Below are positions 21,213 through 35,200 of a stretch of DNA of 64,000 nt, piece after piece; positions within the stretch are counted from its first letter, which is position 1; every line of letters begins with the position of its first letter. This DNA is from Scytalidium lignicola (lineage: Eukaryota; Ascomycota; Leotiomycetes): contig NCSJ02000085.1 in the NCBI GenBank assembly GCA_002812745.2, positions 78,779 through 142,778 on the forward strand, written 5' to 3'. Under the pieces are notes generated by a model. The model saw only the letters and a list, made by a program, of their open reading frames with translations. It was not told where the DNA came from and searched no databases. The position numbers were made by a program, and so were the translations under genes.

Positions 21213-24148
21213 TTGTAAAGCTATATCTTTGTCAAGATTATAGATTTCAACTGCAATTATCTGGTAAGCATATCATACAAGTGCATGATATCATTCAACA
21301 TAGCCAATTAAGTTGTAAGCTTCTACTAGAACCACTTTCAAGGTTGTTCCCATGACCATAATACTTTGCTGAAACTCCTTACTAACAAAGTTCTTTTTAA
21401 CATTAGTTACAATCTAGTCTAGAAGTCCTAAGTACATGTTGATCCAACAAGCTCATAAAGCATTCTAAGTATACTTTACACTAATATTCTAGAGTTATCT
21501 ACTAGCCTAGTAACATGTTCCTTCGTCGATAATATAAAGTACAAGTTTACTGTCAATGTAGAAGACATCAACGATAATGAAGTAGTTGAAGTTGACGTTA
21601 TTTTATAAGTTGAATCTGAATCTTCTTGACGACTTACTATAACGTTGGCAATAAGCACAAAACTTGATAAGGTATTCTAATATATCCTTGTTGATATCAT
21701 AGCCTATACAGTCCAATATACACTATAATCTAGTTACTAACAAGTAACCAAAATGTTAGTATAAGCGTTGTAATTCTACGTTAGTCAAAAAACAAGGGTT
21801 TTCCTTCAGTAAATCAAAAACAAGAGTATATAAAGATATATCTTAAAGTAGAAAGCTATAGCCAAATCGTTGTATGACCAGAACACTTCCCCGTAAGGTA
21901 ATAAGTAAGTTCATAAGGTTGTTGAAATACACACCCAATTAGTCTATATCCGTTAAGCACAGCAAAAAGGATATAGTCAACTTAACTACATAGAATTCAA
22001 TTTGTCTAATTAGTATATTCATTAATATAGAACTTATCAAAGTTATGCTCCCAATTCTGAATTGTACTGTTACTATGCCTTTAGTTACAGTATTCAATGC
22101 TATAGTTTGGTCTACTTGTTATAAAGCTTCGAATTGACCATAACCAGCTGTAAAGTACTTTGTAACTCTTGTATTGATCAAGATTCTATGAAATTGTCTT
22201 AAATCGTACCTTGCTAGGCTCTCCACGCTGTACACTTCCGTTGTGGTTACTATGAAGGTTTTTAGGTCAGGTTCCTAAGGGTAATTCTTGGTCATTAACA
22301 TCTTAGTGGTTAGTTAGTATAAGAAAGTGTTATTAACTAGTTCTGTAGTAATTAGTATAGCTAATTCTACTAAGAAACTTCTACATGAGGTAAAGAACAT
22401 AGTTATGATAAAGAATGTAGTTTCAGGCTAGTCAAGTTCCTCAAGGCTTGTTTTTACATTGTTATAGGCAAATAAGGTCTTGAAAGTAAGGCTTAATTCG
22501 TCTTCTTCAGAGTCACTTCCTTCATAATTGGCAATGTATTGTTTAAACCGTTCGTTGAAACATTGTTTAGAACTACAGATGTTAGAGTTAAATTTACTTA
22601 TATTTCTGGCTTTGAAATGTACTTTCTCCACATCTTACTCTTCTTGTAAGTGTTTCCATAATTAGTACCCTTCCTTTTTACATATAAAGTATCTTCCCTG
22701 TGTTTAGGAGTATGGAGTAGTACATTTAAGGCCTTGTAGATTGAATTATTAGCTTATACCACAATTAGTATAATAACGACAGTTTGTAAAGTAGGTTTCA
22801 CCATTATGTTCTTACTCCTTTTCCTTCTTATATAACATGATGGACGAATGGAGTTTGTTAATAAATTGTCCTAAGTCTCCTGGTAAGTCTGAAATAGCAT
22901 ATCTACATGTTAGAGATCCTTGGCAAGTAGTAATCAACTTCTTGTAAAGAATATTAGTCGTCTTGTAAGCTAGCTAGAGGCTATATTAAAGCTTTTAAAG
23001 CTTGTTGATAAGCAATTGTATGTTCTCAAGTGTTGTTTTCCTGGGGTTTACAGTTATGATTAAGGCTAATGTTATGCCTTCTCATTTAGTATGAATTCGA
23101 TGATAATATGTAGGTCCTTTGTAGAAGTTGCATAAGTAAGCATATACTTCTTCGAACATATGTTTAACAAGGTTGTTAACAATAAAATAGCCTTTTGCTA
23201 ACCCTGTTAACATGGTAAGGAACACTTTGATATAGAATTCCTTTAGCAATTCTACTTGTTTATAATAGCTTTTGAAGATCATCAATTTATATTCAAAGTT
23301 ACTAGTTACTTTGTTATACTTCTAGTCTTCTGTGTACATCTTGACGATATTGAAGACTTGTTTTATATACACAAGCTAAGTTGAAGGTGATGATAATAGG
23401 CTAAGCTCATAATAGGAGTTGTGGTCTTGTTGTAACCTGTAGAATTGTTGGTAGTCATTCTAAAAGGTTATAAGGGTCAGAAAAGTACTTGATTCCTAGC
23501 TTGTGTACATTGAGCTAAGAACTTTGAAGTTGACTTAAGTATTTATAGGTAAGACATCTACAAGGAGTTTGATAACCACAAAAGTAATAAGTCCTTTCTA
23601 GAGGTTTAAGAGAGCATGTTAAAGGTCTTCCTCGCTCTATAGATGTTGTTCCTCCTCCTGTATGACATTCACAAGTGTTTAGGCAATTGTGATGTTCCTG
23701 TTGTTATGCATTACCTATATGCCACCACAACGGAGGCAGTTGCGTAGTTCTTACACCTCTTTCTAGGGAATAAGCTTGAAGATATCAACCATAAAGTCTT
23801 TGAAATCCTCTTAGAACAAGTCTTAGAGGTTCACATCATTTCGTCCATCAACACAGTATTCATAGACTTTGGTGGCTAGGAATTCCCGTACGTCTCCTGC
23901 AGTAACACCACTAAACTCTATTCCCCATTCCCACTTCTTGATTAATGTCCTCTAGTTCACCCTTACAATGTTCTCTGTCATTGTTGCAGTGGTTTCCAGC
24001 CTGGTTTCTACCACGTTTCCCGTTGTTTCTCCTGTTTCCACCATATTTCCCGTTATTCCTGAGCTTTATGTTACTGTCCACTAATACTGGCACAAGGTGC
24101 TTGGGTAGCTGAAAAGCAGAGCTGGTTACACTTGAGTACGGGGAGTAT

Positions 24149-24340
24149 TTACCCGCAGGTAGTAAACTCTATAGTCTCAGGGGCTTGGACAGATATCTTC
24201 AAAGGTACAATGACTTCTTGGTCTTCCTGATTGTCACAGTTCCGTAGGCTCCTAAATTCTCTTGTATGCCTGTAAAGGCCTGTAATTCCATAATGAAAGT
24301 GAAAGTAGGGTAAAAGATCATGGTTTTGGTGGTTTGACAT
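24149..24340 (-). pseudogene. Copia A gag start (fragment)
   Basis: A 63-codon frame opens at an ATG at 24340, at the position expected for gag inside the 5' LTR. A further open piece with Asn/Gly/Arg-rich sequence lies at 23911-24093 in another frame. The remainder is lost to stops. Confidence 0.45.
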
Positions 24341-24749
24341 GTTGTTTCCAGTCCAGAATGAAAGATGTAAAGAAAGTAGTAGTTTTTGGATAGAAATTAA
24401 TGAAAATGAGAGGTAGAAGAGTAGTTTTCAAATAGAATTGGTCAATTGGCTGACCACGCAACTCCGTAAGTAGACTGCCTGACGTCCAACCGAACGTGTT
24501 GTTTTTAGCAAAAACAAGTTCAGCAACAACAACTATGAAAAAGGACCGCCGAACGTCCTACTGATCAAGCTGTAGTTGTTGAATGGCTGTTTCCTCCTTC
24601 GACTGAGGTAAATTGCAACTTTGTAAGGGGATCACCGAATGTCCTACCGAACAGGTCGTAATCTCCCGAGATTCAGCTTTAAAAGGGGACCACCGAATGT
24701 CCCACCAATTAAACGATAATCTCTTGATCTGTATGTACAAACTGATCAG

Positions 24750-24943
24750 TGTCGGTTCACCTGTAGCACGAAGTACGGTACGCAATTATACGTAATATAC
24801 TCGTTGTGCTATTCCATGGTTCTTGTACGATTAGGGGTGGGAGGGCGAAGCTGTAGGAGCTTCGCTCGTTCCCACTACCTAATCGGGACTAGCTTACAGG
24901 GGCACGTGAATATCACGTGTACGTAACCACTATTCTACCAACA
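24750..24943. repeat. LTR shared by copia copies A and B
   Basis: This LTR is nearly identical to the one at 18739-18932. It is both the 5' LTR of copy A and the 3' LTR of copy B, giving an LTR-body-LTR-body tandem. No flanking genomic sequence separates the copies. Confidence 0.8.
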
Positions 24944-25678
24944 CTGGAGCTACTCTAAAAATGGCCGTACGCTGTAGCTCCCAAAACGCTCAAATCCGTA
25001 GAGTTTTCCCAATCGCATGCTAATGGCCTAATTGGGAATAGCTCCAAATCCCTCCGTAAGATCTTCTGTTCCGCCACCTACGCCGTCATGTTCTACCCAT
25101 TCTACCACTTCCAATTGCACTTTATTGGTATCCAACAGTTGTTTCAGAGCGTTTGATGGCTTTCCTTTGGTCATGGAATCAGCTGGATTTGTAGTTCCTT
25201 CAATCCATCGTACCTCAGCAATCTGGCGTCGTTCATACGCCTGACGGAAGCACATCACGTCAATCATGAGCTACTTTTCCTGTATGGTTCCCAACTTGAC
25301 AAGGCAATCGTACAGTGACCTTGAATCTGTATATATGACCAGTAGGAAGTCGATTTTGAGGATTCCTTCGATAGTTGACTTGATCACAGCCCCCATATCG
25401 AATCCATAAGCCATTCTATACAGTTCTGAAGTTAAAACACTATGTATAACCCTTTTACACTTGATCGACGTCCAGTATAATGTATTCGTGTTTCCCTTAC
25501 AGTCTACAAGTGTTATGATATAGCTAATTTATGACGATAAGTCTTTGTTATTCATGAATGAAGTGTTTGTAAAGATTAGTAACTATAACGTTTCCTTTTT
25601 AAGCTTAACAAATTGTATTCCCTTGGTAATATTCTGGATTTGCCATTGTAAGTGTTTATTCAGTGATTTTACATCTTC

Positions 25679-25945
25679 TGTCAGGGGTATCCGTACGTAG
25701 AGTGAAGAGAGACCAGGAGGCTGAAACATAATAGGAGACTAGCAGTGAGATAGCAGTTGGTTAGGTGTAGATTCGCTCTAAAACTCGGTGCTCTTCTAAA
25801 ATTACAAGATTGATCTCTGACTCCTGTCAAAGAGAAGGGGAAACCCCCCTCTTTATAGACGGGAGTCAGCAGCTAAGGAGTGGCTAGGACTCAGACTACT
25901 ATCCTTTTCCCCCCTTCACGTGATTAGTACACTGAGGCCCTGACA
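25679..25945. mobile_element. Solo gypsy LTR inside copia B
   Basis: A 267-bp LTR, TGTCAGG to CCTGACA, of the same family as the LTRs of element D at 29837 and 37178. It is flanked by TCTTC on both sides (25674-25678 and 25946-25950). Removing it rejoins the copia B sequence as judged against copy A. Confidence 0.9.
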
Positions 25946-28900
25946 TCTTCTTAGCTAGGATAGATAGCCTAAGCAGTTACCAATAGGTTGTATGATACTT
26001 CTGGTTAGCAAACTAAAGCTATATATACTCTCTAAGCATATTATATAATATATTACTCTTTAGTAATAAGGTTTTGGTATATAGTTCCTTGTGAGCTTGT
26101 TGTAATAATTGATTTCCTAATTACAAGCTGTAGATTAGTATACTAGTACTCTTGAATAAGTGAAATTCTAATATTATTCAATTGTATAATATCCTTATTA
26201 AACTTAATTCCCTTGCTAATAATTAACATTTTATATTCTTTTACTAGAAAATTAGCCTTTTTCAGTTGTTCTTGCTTAAATTCAGCAAATTAAGCATTTC
26301 TAACAAACAAGGTATTGTTAGTTTAAAGCCTTACAACATTGAAAGATTTAGTGTTATACAACAAGTAGAAGTCATATGTTAACGGTTTTATAACAAGTAC
26401 TTTAACATGATAAGAATAATAAGTTTAGAACTAATAGTTTTTAGCTTTAAGGACTTTGTAAAGTAATTTTACAACTTATAGAATTAAACCTTTACAAAGA
26501 CTAAGTTGTTTTGTGAACTTTAAAGATAACCATACATAGAAATCCTGATTTAACAAGGTAGTAGACTATATATACACTTGTGAAATATCTTGTAAGTATA
26601 AGCTTATGTCTTTATACTCTATAGCAGTAATACAAAGAATAATACACTAGTTGATATACTAAATAATAAGTGATTAGGTTAAAACAAACTTCTTCTTATT
26701 GTCTTTATAAGCTTATACTACAAAGCATAACTTTTCAAAAGCTTTTTTAATTCTTTTGTTTTTGATTTTGTTTATAAACCTAATATTGAATATATATATA
26801 TTATCAAGTATATCTTAAGGGTTTATAGTTTTGAAAACGCTCTTTTCAAGTAATCTTAATATTTCAGCTTAACATAAGGCTGTAAATTGAGGTTCTAGTT
26901 CCTTGTCTTATAAAAAAGCAATGATTTCAGAGTATTTATAAGGTCTTTTACATTTCTGCTTTACAAGTAACATTGATAGTAGAACAACAGTTATAATCAA
27001 CTTGTTAAGTTCTTCTTAATACTCTTCAGTAGTTATAATTCTTAACTCTGGCTTTAGTAGCTCAATTCCATTGATTTCTTTTATAAGTGTAAAGTATAAT
27101 TTCACAACTGTTAACTTGAATATTATATTCTTATACAGTAATGTTAATATACATGTTTCTCTGTTTATACTTATAAGCTTGTATAACCTTTCTTAACTTC
27201 TGTTTTAACCTATGTTTCTTACTCTTCACATAAGAACATCTGAATTCAGCAATAAGTTGTGAATAATACTTATATCAAGGTTATTACATATGTTGATCAC
27301 ATTTTATACTTGTTATTTTACCCTGATTTTACTGATTTCCTTTATAACCTTCTTAATTATTATAACTCTTTAACTTATGGTTAAGGTTAAAGTATTAAAT
27401 TTTGATATACATAAGTAAGTACTGTAAACTAGTAGTATAAGAACAAGTTTGTCAAGTCTTACTGAATTATTAACAGCCTTGAATATTATTTATAAAATTA
27501 TATCTTTGTTAAGATTATAGATTTCAATTGTAATTATCTAGTAAGTATGTTATACAAGTATATAATATTGTTTAACATGACCAATTAAGTTATAAACTTT
27601 TACTAGAATTACTTTCAAGGTTATTCTTATAATTATAACACTTTGTTAGAATTCCTTATTGACAAAGTTCTTTCTAATGTCAATTACAATCTAGTTTGAA
27701 AGTCTTAAGTAAGTATTAATCTAATAAACTTGTAAAGTGTTCTAAATATACTTTGTGCTGATATTTTAGAGTTATCTACTAACTTAGTAATATGTTCCTT
27801 TATTGATAATATAAAGTATAAGTTTATTATTAATATAAAAGACATCAACAATAATAAAATAGTTAAAGTTGATATCATCTTATAAGTTGAATCTGAATCT
27901 TCTTAATAACTTATTATAATATTAATAATAAGTACAGAACTTGATAAGGTATTCTAATATATTCTTGTTGATATCATAACTTGTATAATCTAATATATAC
28001 TGTAATCTAACTACTGATAAGTAGTTAAAATGTTAGTATAAGCATTATAATTCTATATTGGTTAAAAAACAAAAGTTTTCCTTTAATAAATCAAAAATGA
28101 AGGTGTGTAAAGATATATCTTAAAGTAGAAAATTATAACTAAATCATCATATGACTAAAACACTTTCCTGTAAAGTAATAAGTAAGTTCATAAGGTTGTT
28201 GAAATATATACTTAATTAGTCTATATTCATTAAGCATAATAAAAAGGATATAGTTAACTTAATTACATAGAATTCAATTTGTCCAATTAATGTATTTACT
28301 AATATAAAACCTATTAAAGTTATACTCCTAATTCTGAATTATACTGTTATTATGCCTTTAGTTATAGTATTTAATGTTATAATTTAGTCTACTTGTTATA
28401 AAGCTTCAAATTAACCATAACCAGTTATAAAATGCTTTGTAACTTTTATATTAATTAAGATTCTATAAAATTGTCTTAAATTATACCTTGTTAAGCTCTT
28501 CATGTTATATACTTTTGTTATAGTTATTATAAAGGTTTTTAGGTCAAGTTCTCAAGAGTAATTCTCAGTCGTTAACACCTTAGTAGTTAGTTAGTATAAG
28601 AAAGTGTTATTAACTAGTTTTATAATAATTAGTATAGTTAATTCTACTGAGAAACTTCTACATAAGGTAAAGAATATAATTATAGTAAAGAATGTGGTTT
28701 TAAGCTAGTCAGGTTCTTTAAAATCTGTTTTTAAGTTATTATTAACAAATAAAGTCTTAAAAGTAAAGTCTAATTCCTCTTTAAAGTTACTTTCTTTGTA
28801 ATTAACAATGTATTATTTAAACTGTTTATTAAAACATTGTTTAAAGCTATAAATACTAAAGTTAAATTTACTTATATTTCTGGTTTTAAAATATACTTTC

Positions 28901-29836
28901 TTTATATCTTACTCTTCTTATAAGTGTTTCCATGATTAGTATTCTTCTCTTTTATATATAAAGTATCTTCCTTATGTTTGAGAGTATAGAATAGTATACT
29001 TAAGGCCTTGTGAATTAAATCATTAGTTTACTCTATAATTAGTATAATAATGATAGTTTATAAAGTAAGTTTTATTATAATGTTCTTAGTCTTTTTCCTT
29101 TTCATATGATATAATAAACAAGTAAAGTTTGTTAATAAGTTGCCTTAAGTCTCTTAATAAGTCTGAAATAGTATATCTACATACTGAAGATCCTTAATAA
29201 GTAGTAATCAACTTCTTGTAAAGAATATTAACCATTTTATAAACTAGTTAAAGGTTGTATTAAAGCTCTTAAAGCTTGTTAATAAGTAATTGTACATTCT
29301 TAAGTATTATTTTCTTAAGGTTTATAACTATGATCAAGGTTAATATTATACCTTCTTATTCAGTATAAATTTAACGATAATATATAAGTCTTTCATAGAA
29401 GTTGTATAAATAAGTATATACTTCTTTGAACATACGTTTAATAAGGTTGTTAATAATAAAATAACCTTTTACTAACCTTGTTAGTATAATAAGGAATACT
29501 TTAATATAGAATTCCTTTAACAATTTTACTTGTTTATAATAACTCTTAAAGATTATCAATTTGTATTCAAAGTTACTAGTTATTCTATTGTACTTCTAGT
29601 CTTTTGTATATATCTTGACAATATCAAAGACTTGTTTTATATATACAAGCTAAGTTAAAGGTAATAATAATAAGCTAAGCTTATGATAAGAGTTATAATC
29701 TTATTACAACTTGTAAAATTGTTAATAGTTATTCTAAGAGATTATAAAAGTTAAAAAAATACTTAATTCTTAACTTACATATATTAAACTAAGAATCTTA
29801 AAGTTAATTTAAGTGTTTATAAAATAAGTAATTATA

Positions 29837-30101
29837 TGTCAGGGGTATCTGTACGCAGAGTGAAGAGAGACCAGGAGGCTGAAACATAATAGGAGACTAG
29901 CAGTGAGATAGCAGTTGGTTAAGTGTAGATTCGCTCTAAAACTCAGTGCTCTTCTAAAATTACAAGATTGATCTCTGACTCCTGTCAAAGAGAAGGGGAA
30001 AACCCTCTCTTTATAGACGGGAGTCAGCAGCTAAGGAGCAGCTAGGACTCAGACCTCTATCCTTCCTCCCTTCACGTGATTAGCCTATTAAGGACCTGAC
30101 A
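29837..30101. repeat. 3' LTR of gypsy D
   Basis: A 265-bp LTR, TGTCAGG to CCTGACA. At most of the seven differences from the right LTR this copy carries the T or A state, so it looks slightly more RIP-affected. Confidence 0.85.
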
Positions 30102-32250
30102 ATATCTCCTCCTTTTTAAGCTCCTGTCCTCAGGAGCTACTGTTGAACCACCTGCTAAGATGCGGCGATGGAACGTAGCATTTTCCCATTTTACAATTAG
30201 ACTCTAAACAAAGAGCGTTAAACTTAGCACTCCTGGCCTTAACGCCTTGGTGTGTTTGTCGTTTTGGTAAACACAAAACACTTTTTAGTATTAACCTCAT
30301 AGTGAAGCTCTAGCAAACCTCCTGCTAAGCTCTGGAGATCTTTCTTTGTTCTTTCAATTCAACATTACAAGCTATAGTGGGGCTAACAGTTGAACGTCTT
30401 GCTCTTACTGCAAACTTCCTTTCTAGACTATAACTTGCTTGTAGCTAAGTAGCTGTGAACAACACCAAGCTTTGTAGCAAGGATGTTATTGCTCTTGTTC
30501 TTTCAACGCAGCTTTATTGTGTTAAATATATCTATTGAGAAAAGCCTCAATAGTAATATTCTCCAAACCTTAGGCCATTGTATACGTCTATTTAAGTAGG
30601 TGTTCTCTCCTTCGATTTTACTTCTTTTTCCAAGTATCAACTGATGATTGTTAGTATCACCTTTCTTTTTGAAGAACTCTACTGCGTTCCTATGGCTTTC
30701 TACTAGCATAGCTCTTGCTAGGCTGTAGCTTTCTCGTTGTCCTTCCTTTTATTACACTTCCCCTTCTTTCACCTTCGTTCGTCGAGATTCCCTAAGCAGA
30801 ATTGTCTCTTGTTGAGCTACAGCTTACTCTTTACTACACTCCTCCTTGATCTTCCAATTCAGCTTGTTTTCCCACCTTCACCTTTGTTCAGTTATCACTT
30901 CTTTTCTCCAGGAATCATACAGCAGAATTGTCTCTTGCTAAGCTACAGCTTGCTCTCTGCTACACTCTTTCTTGATTCTCTAATTCAGCTTGCCTTGCAC
31001 CTTTTACTTAGCTCTGGGATATCTCTTCTTTCTTCTCATACCCTTGCTTAGCTCTAGTTATAACACTCGCTAACCTTCTGCTAGGCTGCAGAGATGGTGC
31101 TAGCAAACGCCGAACCCCTTGTTCTCACTGATAGGGAAGCACCATGTCAACGATGTCTTTATAACTTGTCTAGGTGAAAAGCTGGTATTCTGCAATAATG
31201 TGTAGATGATACCAGTAAGTCATGACTATTGTTGTATAACTACTTTGCTGCTGTTATACAACTGCTTAGCTAATGTTCTGTAGGCCAATCTTCAAAATGT
31301 TCATACTACAAGCAGAACAATAAGGCTTGTCTTCTGGTAAGTATATCCCTCCTTCTTTGTTTACTCTTACGAACTGATGGCTAGTTACTTGTTAACCTCC
31401 TGCTAGCTAACTGGTTTGTTAAAGGTGTGAAGCAAAATACTCTGTACTGCCATTATCATGTGTAACAACATTCTTGACATAAGTTTCAATGTAATGGTTA
31501 TTGCTAATGCTAAGCTTTTGCTAACCTAGTGCTAGGATAATGTCAAGGTAGCACAGGTAGCCGTTTTGAAAAGCCTTCAATTCATTAAGAACTCCAAAAG
31601 TATGCCTTCCTCACGTCTTCAAGAACTCAAGTAAGAAGAGTCAGCTGAGCAGAAAGAGAGAAGCATCCTAGCATTAGAGTTGCTGGGTCATTCATTGGAG
31701 AAGGTGTCTAAGGATGTAACAAGTCTCTCTAAAGAAGTGGAAGGTCTTCGTACAGATTATAATAGAATGGTGAGTTACCTGTGTAGTTGTTGTTAGGTAA
31801 GTACTAATCAGAGGATAGCATCTTGAGGTAGAAGAGCCCTCTGATAATGAAGGTAATGATGAAGATGATGGCAATGATGGCAGGGCATAGCTCTTACTCT
31901 TCTCTTGCTCACCCCTCATAGGGTTAAAGCTTAGGTGTCTGGTTTCTCTCTCTGCTTGCCTTGCAGGGCTGAAGTTAGTCTCCTGCTTGGTTAATGCTAA
32001 GTTAGTGCTAGGTTCTTAGCTAAGTGTATTTTAGATGAATTCAAACCGTTGTCTTGCAGTGTTTTCTTTCCTACAATTATGTTCTGTGCTATGCTTTGTG
32101 AAAAATTACCTGAAGTATATTAATCACCCTCACTGCAAGGTAGCTGCTAACCTTCTAGGTCTTCCCTACTTTCTCCTAGCTTTGAGGTTGCTTGGATCTA
32201 GGTTATGTTTCTCATTATACTCTTCTAGCATTTTACCATCATTAATATTT
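30102..32250. other. Long 3' non-coding region of gypsy D
   Basis: About 2.1 kb between the 3' LTR and the chromodomain with no recognised retroelement domain. It contains a tandem duplication (separate entry) and many degenerate copies of a CTAACCT-N-TGCTAGG-like motif around 30300, 31070, 31390, 31510, 31990 and 32145. On the plus strand near 31631-31790 there is a coiled-coil-like frame (LEKVSKDVTSLSKEVEGL), antisense to the element and without an intact start. Confidence 0.5.
30760..31047. repeat. Imperfect tandem duplication, period about 126 bp
   Basis: The string GCAGAATTGTCTCTTG occurs at 30796 and again at 30922, followed by closely similar sequence for about 75 bp in each unit, then weaker similarity. 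Confidence 0.7.
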
Positions 32251-35200
32251 TCTCGTAGCTCTTAAGAATCTTCCTCGTTAGTGTATCCCTTCCAGTTAAT
32301 GAAGTATTTGAAAATTCCTCTTTGCTATTTATGGTCTAAGATTGTTTCTACTTCATATTCATTGTCTAGGTCGATAGCACTTACCTCCCCTGGTTCTGGG
32401 TCGCCACTCTCTTGCTTCTTGTACAACTCAAGGGTAAAGATAGGGAAAACAGGATAGATGCGAATTTGCTTTGGCACATCTAGCTCATAAGCAAGGCTAT
32501 GGTCTCCTACTACCTTTGTTATTTTCCAAGGCTCTAAGTATTTGTTAGTGAACTTGCAGCAGGGTTGTCATTGCTTGATATAGGCGGTAGAGACTAACAC
32601 CTAGTCTCTAAGGTTAAAAGACTTTAGCTCTCGACGTTGGTTATACCATTTCTCATAAAGTTTCTGAGCATGTTGAAGTAGACCTGCGATCTTGCTACGA
32701 CTCTCTTGCAACTCTTCAGCTCTCTTAGTTGCTGCTAGTACCTTAAAAGAAGGCTCTCTGCTGGCTAGCCCTAGCTCTGCTAGTCCTTGCGGTTTGTATC
32801 CTATGAGGGCCTCTGCAGGGGACGTCTGTATAGCAGAATGCCATGAGGTGTTGTAAACATGCTCTGCTAAGTACAGCTTAGTTGCCCAATCGTCCTAAGT
32901 GAAAGAGCAGTAGACTTGCAAGTAGTGTTCCAGGTTCTGGTTTTGACGTTCAGTTTGGCCGTCAGTCTAGGGATGCCATGCAATACTCATCCGCCTCTTC
33001 ACTGCTAAGTAGTAGCAAAGGGACGCCCAGAACTTGCTCTTGAATTGGGTATCTCGATCAGATACTACACCCTTAAATAGACCAAATGGTCGGATGATGT
33101 GATATAGCAACAACTCAGCAACTCCATCAGCACTGATACACTTGGTGGTAAGGATATAAATCGAGTATTTGGTGAACTTGCAGACTACTACCAGAATAGT
33201 ATTGTATTCCTTACTCTTAAAGGAAGTAGAAGGTGGTAATTTAATGATGAAATCCATTAAGATTTTTTCAAAAGGTCTAGTTAGTATCGGCAAAGGTACT
33301 AGCTTGTTGTAAGGTAGATGGTATCTCAGCTTGGTTCTCTGGCAAATAGCATAAGTAGAGATGTACTTCTTGATGTCTTTCTGCAAACTATTCTAATAGT
33401 AACAATTAGCTAGCTGTTTTAAAACTTTAGTAATACCTAGATGTCCGTTAGTAAGAGCATCATGGAAAGCATTTAGCAATTCAATCTTTAATAGGTAGTT
33501 ATCAGGGATATAAACATGTCCTTGATACCTCAGAAGCCCATCGTCTCCTAATACCCAGAGGTTACACCCTGAGACTCCAGTAATAGATCGCCTGCTACGT
33601 CGTTACTTCCATTCTTCGTTGACAACAAAAGCATCCTTCTGCTATGCTTTACGAATAACATCTGCAAAGCTAGGTAACAAGTCCTCTGGCGTTGTTGTGA
33701 CTTCGGCCCTTCTAGCCTACGCCGAAAGAACATATGATTCGCGACTTGTAGCTCTAACAACAGCATTATCCTGGAAAGACATAATGCTTTGAGCACCTTC
33801 AAGTTCAGTTGCCACAGAGCTGTTAAGCTCTTGCGACCGACCAGCAAGGTCCTGACTGTCTGGCAAAACGAGTTCAGTTGTCAGGGAATCTACTTCTTCT
33901 GACTAGTCAACAAGACCTTGACCTAACAAGCTCGCAGGTTCCTCACTGCTTACATTCGGTGTCTGTGAGAACCTACTAAGAAAACTCAGCAACAACTCTT
34001 GACATGCTGCTACAGCGCTAGTCATATCTTACAGATCAGGTCTTCTCGACAACCCATCAGCAAGGTTCTAAGAGCTTGGTCTATACTCAATCTTAAAATC
34101 ATATCTAGACAATTCTTACAACCAATGAGCTTGCCTACTGTTCAGCTGCGGCTTAGAAGCGAGGTAGCGATGGTTCAAGTGGTTAGTCAAAACTTCAACA
34201 GGGTATTGTACATACAACAAGTAATGTCTCCATGTCCTAAAAGCCTCTACGATAGCTAGCAACTCAGCATTTAGGGTGTTGTAGCATAGCTTAGCCCCTT
34301 TCAACTTCTTCGACATGTATGTAACAGGATGCCAGCGCCCTTCTCACAATTGGGTTATAATCATGCCAACTGCAAAATCCAAAGCATCTGTCTCTAACCT
34401 GGTAAGTAGCTTCAGGTCATAATGACGTAGTAGTAGAGTAGTTGTGAACAAGACATGTATCTTCGCGAATGCTTCTTGTTGCAAGAGAGTTAACTGGAAG
34501 GTCGACAGGTGTCCCTTCTTCAGCGTATCTGTTAATGGTGCAGTAACCTTTGAATAACCTTTGATAAACCGGCGATAAAACCCAGTGAAGCCAAGAAAGA
34601 TCTACATGTCTTTTATGCTTCTAGGTTCCGGCCACTCAACAATAGCTATAACATGTCTTTTCTCTATGCTCATGCCTTCAGGGGTAATTACAAAGCCTAA
34701 AAAGGTGACTGTCTGAGAATGGAATGTACATTTCTCCAGGTTTGCATAAAGGCCCTATTGCTGCAACCTAGTTAGTACATCGTGAATAGCTTGTACATGT
34801 GACTCCTTGTCTTCTGTATAAATCAAGATATCATCAAGGTATACAATGCAGATGACGTCGACTAAACCTGCTAGTGCCTGGTTGATATATGTCTGGAAGG
34901 TAGTTGGTGCATTCGAAAGTCCGAATAGCATGACAAGATATTCAAAGTGTCTATACTTAGTTCTAAACGCTATCTTCTACTTATCTCTCTTGTGGATGCG
35001 TATCCAGTAGTAAGCATTTTTCAAATCCAACTTAGTAAAGTATTTAGCCTTAGATAATCGACTAATGATTTCTGAAATTAAGGGTAATGCAATGTGGTTT
35101 TTCTTAGTAATCTTGTTCAGTCCTTGGTAGTCAACGTAAAGTTACAGTTTGCCTCCTGGCTTGGGTATGAATAATATAGGAGCTCTTGCTGGACTGATCA

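Larger units (their letters stand above)
18739..24943 (-). mobile_element. Ty1/copia retrotransposon A (minus orientation)
   Basis: The left LTR is 18739-18932 and the right LTR is 24750-24943, both 194 bp and differing at one base by eye. Each starts TGTCGG and ends CCAACA on the plus strand. Coding order on the minus strand is gag (near 24340), integrase (about 21200), reverse transcriptase (about 20000-20800) and RNase H (19664-19017), which is the copia order. Parts from about 21230 to 23700 are AT-rich and full of stops, while 18739-21212 and 23700-24749 have near-normal composition. The right LTR is directly followed by the start of a second copy, so its own right flank is missing. Confidence 0.85.

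Noticed and set aside
30737..31051. 104-aa hydrophobic frame on the plus strand
   Set aside because: Arises from the translated 126-bp tandem duplication inside gypsy D.
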